Part shown: positions 58,431-64,000 of the stretch, one piece after another
Position numbering within the stretch: the first letter of the stretch is position 1
Layout: each line of letters starts with the position of its first letter
Source of the DNA: Corticium candelabrum
Lineage: Eukaryota > Porifera > Homoscleromorpha > Homosclerophorida > Plakinidae
Assembly: GCF_963422355.1 (NCBI RefSeq)
Contig: NC_085089.1
Location: forward strand, 7,123,552-7,187,551
Length of the DNA: 64,000 bases
Reading direction: 5' to 3'
Notes under the pieces: generated by a model
The model's database searches: none
Told to the model about the DNA's origin: nothing
The model's input: only the letters and a program-made list of their open reading frames with translations
Position numbers and translations under genes: made by a program

Positions 58431-61027
58431 CTACAATACAAAGATCAGATATTAAAGGCACCAACAAAACGGCTTACAAGCAATCTGATAGAAATGCAGC
58501 TCAAATACCATCAAGGGTGGTCAAGGCATTAGCCACAAGAAGCCGCACAAGCTTAGGTTGTCTGGAGTTAGACTCTCTTACCACCTTCTTGGTCATCTCT
58601 GATCAAGTTGCAGGCTCGTACACACAGGGTATTGAGGGGGTTTTGTATAAACCTCCCACAGCAGGTAAACGTCCATATTGTCGGTGGAAAGTAAAAAGAA
58701 AATATGAGGACAGCAATCGTATTGAAATATGAGATCCGAATGATGGCAACAAACCATTTTATATACGTCAATAGCATAGTCCCAGTTTTTGGCATTATGT
58801 GCATGCGTGTAATGAGTCTGGTGTGCACTCATAATCTTGCATGCACTCAAAGCACGCACTTCTCGGATACTAAAATCTGATGTTTCCTATGCCATGCAAA
58901 TGTAATATAAATTTGTTAGCATATTATCTAAAGTCCATCCACTTTGACTTCTCCCCCCCCAGCTTGTGTGGTTCTTGAGTGGGCAGACATTCCCAGCATT
59001 TATCCAATGAGCAATTAGTAATTACCATAAGGGGTGGGTGTCTTTTAATTGAAGGCTGTCTATTGGTTACAGTAGCTACCTAAGCAATTTGCATAACAAG
59101 GATGGCTGAAGTTCATCTGCAATGCACACCCAAAGAACAGCATGGCCATGAGCTCTAAAATGAAGTGTTTGTGTGTCGCTAGAACCTTGCTGTCAAAACT
59201 TATTCAGGATTTACTGAGGAAGAAGTCAGTGCGGACAGACTTTATAGATGAATCTGCTCATGATCATCTTAGGCTGCCACTTTCAATGGGTCCACTTTTA
59301 TATCAAGTGAACCCGTCTGGTACGGGCCTGAGTTGTGCCATAGAACAGACGTCAGCCTGTCAAGGGTCTACCACACAGACTCAATACATTCATACGACTA
59401 ATCACAAAGACTCCAGTTGGGCTAGAAATTCTCACAATATTTTTCTATATTAAATACTGACATAGATTCCGTGCAAAGGAGGTAAAAAGCTAGCGCAGCC
59501 CTACCTGGGTGGTCTTACTATTCAGCCAATAAGCACCTTCTAAGCCCCGTATTTTAACCATGTGCCTACTTCAGTCTGCCTTGAGCCACTGTGAGTGCAA
59601 CATCCGGATACCTTCTGAGTGTTCGTGACTCTTTTATTATAAACTTTATTGCTTTCCCGTTGTGGAAGCAACGCTTACGCGTGTTTTCCTAGCACAAATC
59701 AGTAGAAGTGGGGAGGTAGAGGTGGCATTCGACGGATTCGTTTGACCATGCCTACTTGATGGATTGGCGTTGCCACATTTCATAACTCCTACGATTACAC
59801 TCGATATCGGGTCAGCAGAATACGTGAAAGTCGCACTATCTTGTACCATAGATGACTGCTCTGCAGGTAGGAAGTGTGAACTTTAGTCACCGTCAGAATC
59901 CTAATAGGATTAGAGTAAGGTGTACTTAGAGTAAGGTTCATTACCAGTTGGTAACATCTGACTTTAGCTACCCACGTTTTGACTGGCTTGCTAGCTAAAA
60001 GCCAAATTCAACTGTGGCCATTCCTTTAACGCACGCTAGCTTCTACATCTCACAGAGTTGTGGTCGTTACTCACTGAAATGGGGTAACTTAGGATAACTT
60101 ATAATACAGCATTCTATAACGACTTGCCTTGTCTCACACAGAGAATGAAGAAGAAATGTCCAAAACCATGGAAAGACAAAACATGTAAACCACTGACAGC
60201 GTAACCATGTAAAGTCCACATGTAAACATAAATTCACAGAAGCAGCTCTTATCAGTCGTTATTTAGAGTACATCCAGACATACAGCAGCACAGAAACAAA
60301 GCAAACAACGTCTAGAGAAGACCAAATTCACCTATGGGCGTGCCTTTAACTCATGCTAGCTTTCTACCTCCTGTGGTTTCCATGATACTGCACTAGACAA
60401 ACAAGCTGCTTGTATGACCATTGAGTGCCTAGCTAATGAGCAGTTGAAATATAATTAATTAAACTGGTTAGACTTTCATCTTTTTGACTATCACAGTGTT
60501 GACATGTAAATTTAAGTGAACTTTTGCTCCTTAATTTCAAGAGTAACTTGTGATAGCCAAGCCACTAAACAAAATAAGTTTCATTATTTATTTGGTCACG
60601 TGTTGCACAGTAGGCGAAGCAAGTCGGTCATCTGTCATGTGACGATCTGCACTACTGGACCCTAGCGTTTCACGCCTGGGGTAAAAAGCACACAAAACAA
60701 CTCAAAAATTATGATTCTAATTCTTGAGTTGTCGTGCAAGCTAGAAGCCTATCACAGGCAGGCAAATGCCAACAGCATGCAGTAATACAAAAATCACAAA
60801 GCGCTTTCTTACCAACAGTCTTTTGATGAGAACTTCCAGAAATAATGCTTCGACTGCATGATTAAATAAATTAGCTATTTTATGTCCACTGTGGGTGGGG
60901 CTTGGTCACACAGGACATGGCTCACCCAACATCTGGAGTGCTCTGATGGCCCTGGTCTTCTACCAGACTTGACAAGGAAATGAAAATCTAAATCTACAGT
61001 AAATGCAGTTCAGTATCCAACAATTCA
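58431..61027. other. Gene-poor region upstream of the ADAMTS-like exons
   Basis: No protein motif recognised on either strand; missing 5' exons of the ADAMTS-like gene would be expected here or beyond. A direct repeat of about 50 bp (CCTTTAACnCAnGCTAGCTT core) lies at about 60004-60054 and 60322-60372. Confidence 0.4.
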
Positions 61028-63221
61028 CTAGACTCGTGCCCAGTCCTCCTCCGTGCTAGGTTGCTACACCACGTGCGCTAGCTGTCACGTGTGTACAGGT
61101 CCATGTGGTTTCACACGTGTGGTTGGCCTAAGCTCCAAGGACGACTGGTACCATATCTCATCATGTGACAAACATGTTGTAATGTGACCGAAATGGCGTG
61201 ACATGATTGGTAGATCTTACTGCTATTTAGCATAATAGTTTCCGTAGGAGGGCTTTGTAATGCACAATCACACAATTAGAAAGACTACAGACACAACAAT
61301 TATAGAGCCACTAAGTCATTTCATGCAGACTATTTGTTGATAGCATCCAGGTCAGTGAGAGTATGACTAGAAAAGGACTTTTGAGAAGAGCAGTCCCAAT
61401 GGTAACTGGATGTGCAGTCGCGCTCTCCTATATCTTACCTGTCGAGCCACGAGTGTACATGAAGGTAAAGCCTCTCTTTTTCAAAAGGCTGCGACGAGTC
61501 CTGATCCCTGTATCTGCCAGAGCACCGTTTTCAGGCGTCTCTGTTAGTTACGTCCAGCAGATTATGTTGGACCAATTTTCAAGCTAATCTCAGTCACGTC
61601 GAGGTTGTGAGACAAGCTTTCCTGGGAGCTCATCACAGAATGGACCACGCCACCATAACATATGTCTACGATGGTATTGCCTTCGCACCAGTCTCTGCTG
61701 GAGTTATAGCACATTCTACTGATGCTTCTACTTGCGAAATCACCCCTCACCTTCTGCAAGTAAGATACGCACTATGTACAAGAGGTGTGGGCGTGCAGAG
61801 TGCCTGTTTGGCTGTAGAAGTCGCAAGCAGAAATCGACAAGATTCGAATCAAGCAAGTGGAACTCCAGTGAAGCTCAAGAGATTATGCGGAGACGCCAAT
61901 CAATTGGCAATTAGTAGAAATGACTCTTTCGTCCAAGATGGAACATTTGCGAGAGTTCGACTGCTGTTCTCTTGGTCGAGGGCTTGTTTCATGGCACGAT
62001 TTGAGACAAGTTGTTAGGCTCTGGGCTAATCTACCACCATTCGTTATCCTCGACACTAGACCTTCCTTCGCTTTCGGTGGTCCTTCCACTCAAGGATAGC
62101 AACGGGGCAGTATCATGTGATGTTGTCTCCGTAAAGCAAGGGAGGCCTAGTAACTCTTTATGTCGCGTGACCAAGTTTGTCACCTGACCTATTTTGAAAA
62201 TGATGATTGGTCGACTGTAAATCACATTTGAGTTACTTCCTGATTATTTCCTCTAAAACATGCAGAGATCAGTAAACAATCGCCCACCTCAGTGTCATTT
62301 AGTGTGCTAAACAGCTTGTGTGCCAGACGTGTACCAACCAAAGAATATCGTTTGGGCACATTTGTAGGTTGCAAACAGTTCCAGTATTCTCCCTACGTCA
62401 GAGCAAGTGAAGGTATCTCTTTTAGTCGTGTGCAGCGATTGCTTCTGGAGTAGCTTCAGGCTGACATCAGCCACGTAGAAATTTCACACGTAGTCGCAAT
62501 GGCTTTCGATCGATTCCGGGAGCACAATGATAGTTATCACAAAAGCGTACATGTACAGTAGCCTAATCGCTATTGCGTAGTCTTCTACTCAACGACAAGA
62601 AAAGACAGAGTCTGCGCGTTGTCTTTTTGCAGGCGACATGGTCTTTGTGCTCGTTTCTCTACGCTAACTAAACAGTAAGCAGCATCGCAAAGGCCAGCAT
62701 GCATAGTTACTGACTGTATTTGGTGCCTTTCAATTCCAACACTTTGGTATGAGGGCATACCCTGATGTAAAGGAAAACACACCTGATCTCTCTTTGCAAG
62801 TCTTTAGCAATATGAAACAAACCTAGAAGGGTGGACCTTCCTAATGACAAAATTAGTTAAGTTGTCTAATGACATAAAGAGTTACTAGGCCTCCTTTGCT
62901 TTATGGAGACAACATCACCTGATACCGCCCTTTGTGTGGAAGGACCACCTAAAGCACAGGAAGACGTAGTGTCCAGGCTAGCTAACCTTTTGTGTCATTT
63001 AGCATTGTCTCTGCAATCTATTAGAAATCTTAGCGGAGACCAGTGGGCTGAGCTAAATAACTTAATTAGACTGAAAACACGTCACATGACGAGATATGGA
63101 ACTGTCCCAGTCCTCCTTCATGCTTAGGCCGACCACATGTGTGAAACCACATGGACATATACACACGTGACACCTATCGCACGTGGTGTAGCAATCTAGA
63201 GGACTGGGCACGAGTATAGAG
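61028..63221. mobile_element. Large inverted-repeat (foldback-like) element
   Basis: Outer arms 61028-61170 and 63081-63221 are inverted copies at roughly 85% (GACTCGTGCCCAGTCCTC, CCATGTGGTTTCACAC). Inner arms 62047-62167 and 62872-62979 are also inverted copies (TAAAGAGTTACTAGGCCTCC, GGTGGTCCTTCC). Outer and inner arms are 880 bp apart on the left but about 100 bp on the right, so the left arm seems to carry an insertion of about 770 bp (about 61170-62040) with unrecognised open frames. No clear target duplication was found. Confidence 0.65.
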
Positions 63222-63775
63222 GCCTGTCCACACTGGCAACTGGATCGTGATCAGTTGAATCCAATTAAAAATTGTGGGCGTTACCCTCCTCACTCGTCTT
63301 TGTTCTCGCTCACCTTACGTCGCTGTATCAACGCTTTCCACAAGCAAAGAAGCCACACGTACACATCGGTCATCAGTTACGTGATATCAAAAATGAGGCA
63401 GAGGTAGCGTTTTCAAAGTGCAGTGTGGACGCTCGCTATCCCAATGGGATTGCGATCCATTCTGGTCTAGTGTAGACAGGGCTTAACAATTCACTGCAAT
63501 TACAAACTCCTTAGTTTAGTAGAGGAGAACAATAGCCAAGTGGATAGGGTTAGTGGTTATGACACCTGGCTATGGCTGTTTCCCACTACAAGTGCTCTAG
63601 TGTTACAACAATTAATGGCTCCTAAATTTAGCCAAGAGGTCCATGCAGCTGTGCCTAACGGTATTTAATCAAGCAACTTCAAAAATGTCGATGGTTTGTA
63701 TAGACCAAGACATGCATGTTAATATATAATTAAAGAGTGAGAACACTAATAAATAAACAATGTCTGATTACCAAC
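63222..63775. other. Intergenic, no gene recognised
   Basis: A weak tRNA-like stretch at about 63536-63610 lacks a B box. Nothing else seen. Confidence 0.4.
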
Positions 63776-63962
63776 CAATTGACGAATGCTCTGCAGCATA
63801 AACATCTTCCCAATCCCACTTTGTAAGGCTAAGGTCACCCTGCAGGCTGCAGAGCTCTAGACAGTTGATTAAATCATGTCACTCTTGAACACGAGCAATC
63901 ACCTCGTCTCTGACTGTCTCCTCAGAGAACAGCTGTGAATCTAACTCTGATCCGATTACATT
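63776..63962 (-). other. Possible exon of an unrecognised gene, interrupted by one in-frame stop
   Basis: Between an acceptor-like TGACGTAG and a donor GTTGGTAA, one frame reads VIGSELDSQLFSEETVRDEV, then a TGA, then INCLELCSLQGDLSLTKW and on to the donor. The protein-like composition on both sides of the stop suggests a decayed exon or two separate exons. No family recognised. Confidence 0.25.
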
Positions 63963-64000
63963 CTACGTCACAACTATACCGTCCATCAGCAACTAGAGCT

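Overview
The window looks like nuclear DNA from an early-branching animal, most likely a sponge or another simple marine invertebrate. It is AT-rich and full of CA/TG microsatellites, and its genes are split by many introns of only about 40-80 bp. It carries animal-type families: a SOCS protein, an ADAMTS-like/papilin protein, pecanex-4, CHK2 and iduronate sulfatase. The organism call is inference; no rRNA or mitochondrial marker is present. Gene names come from protein signatures I recognise. I built exon models by hand from reading frames and splice sites, and every multi-exon model reported as a full gene closes in frame.

Layout. 1-538: a Ty3/gypsy-like Gag fossil running off the left edge. 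2278-2533: last exons of an unknown gene (+). 2623-5863: galactose mutarotase (+), with a LINE remnant in intron 3. 6575-8563: a head-to-head pair, TMEM177-like (-) and ANAPC13 (+). 8798-19160: a second head-to-head pair, PCNX4 (-) and CHEK2 (+). 19624-20422: FAM177 (-). 22396-23811: SOCS6/7-like (+). 25919-35679: a 9.76-kb Mutator-like (MULE) DNA transposon with terminal inverted repeats and a 9-bp target duplication. It carries an intron-containing DDE/SWIM transposase, a protease-like/PHD gene and a nested endonuclease-type LINE. Directly beside it lie a broken copy of a VIT-domain exon (-) and iduronate 2-sulfatase (IDS, +, to 38265). 38775-41775: a VWA5A-like VIT/vWA protein (-) with RNA-polymerase-II-CTD-like heptads. 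42441-53754: RPAP1 (-, 32 exons). 54385-55668: a theta-type GST with a predicted lipid anchor and an acidic Pro/Lys/Glu tail (+). 55930-58430: the C-terminal part of an ADAMTS-like/papilin protein (-). 58431-64000: gene-poor, with a large inverted-repeat element at about 61.0-63.2 kb.

The host genes are mostly housekeeping and do not form one pathway: sugar metabolism (GALM), cell cycle and DNA damage (ANAPC13, CHEK2), Pol II assembly (RPAP1), lysosomal glycosaminoglycan breakdown (IDS), signalling (SOCS) and extracellular matrix (ADAMTSL). What links them is compact divergent packing, with 19 and 35 bp between the start codons of the two tightest pairs.

The items most worth following up are the complete-looking MULE that appears to have landed in a duplicated VIT exon, the TMEM177 homologue that keeps an intact zinc-protease motif, the CTD heptads in the VWA5A-like protein, and the anchored GST with a repeat tail.
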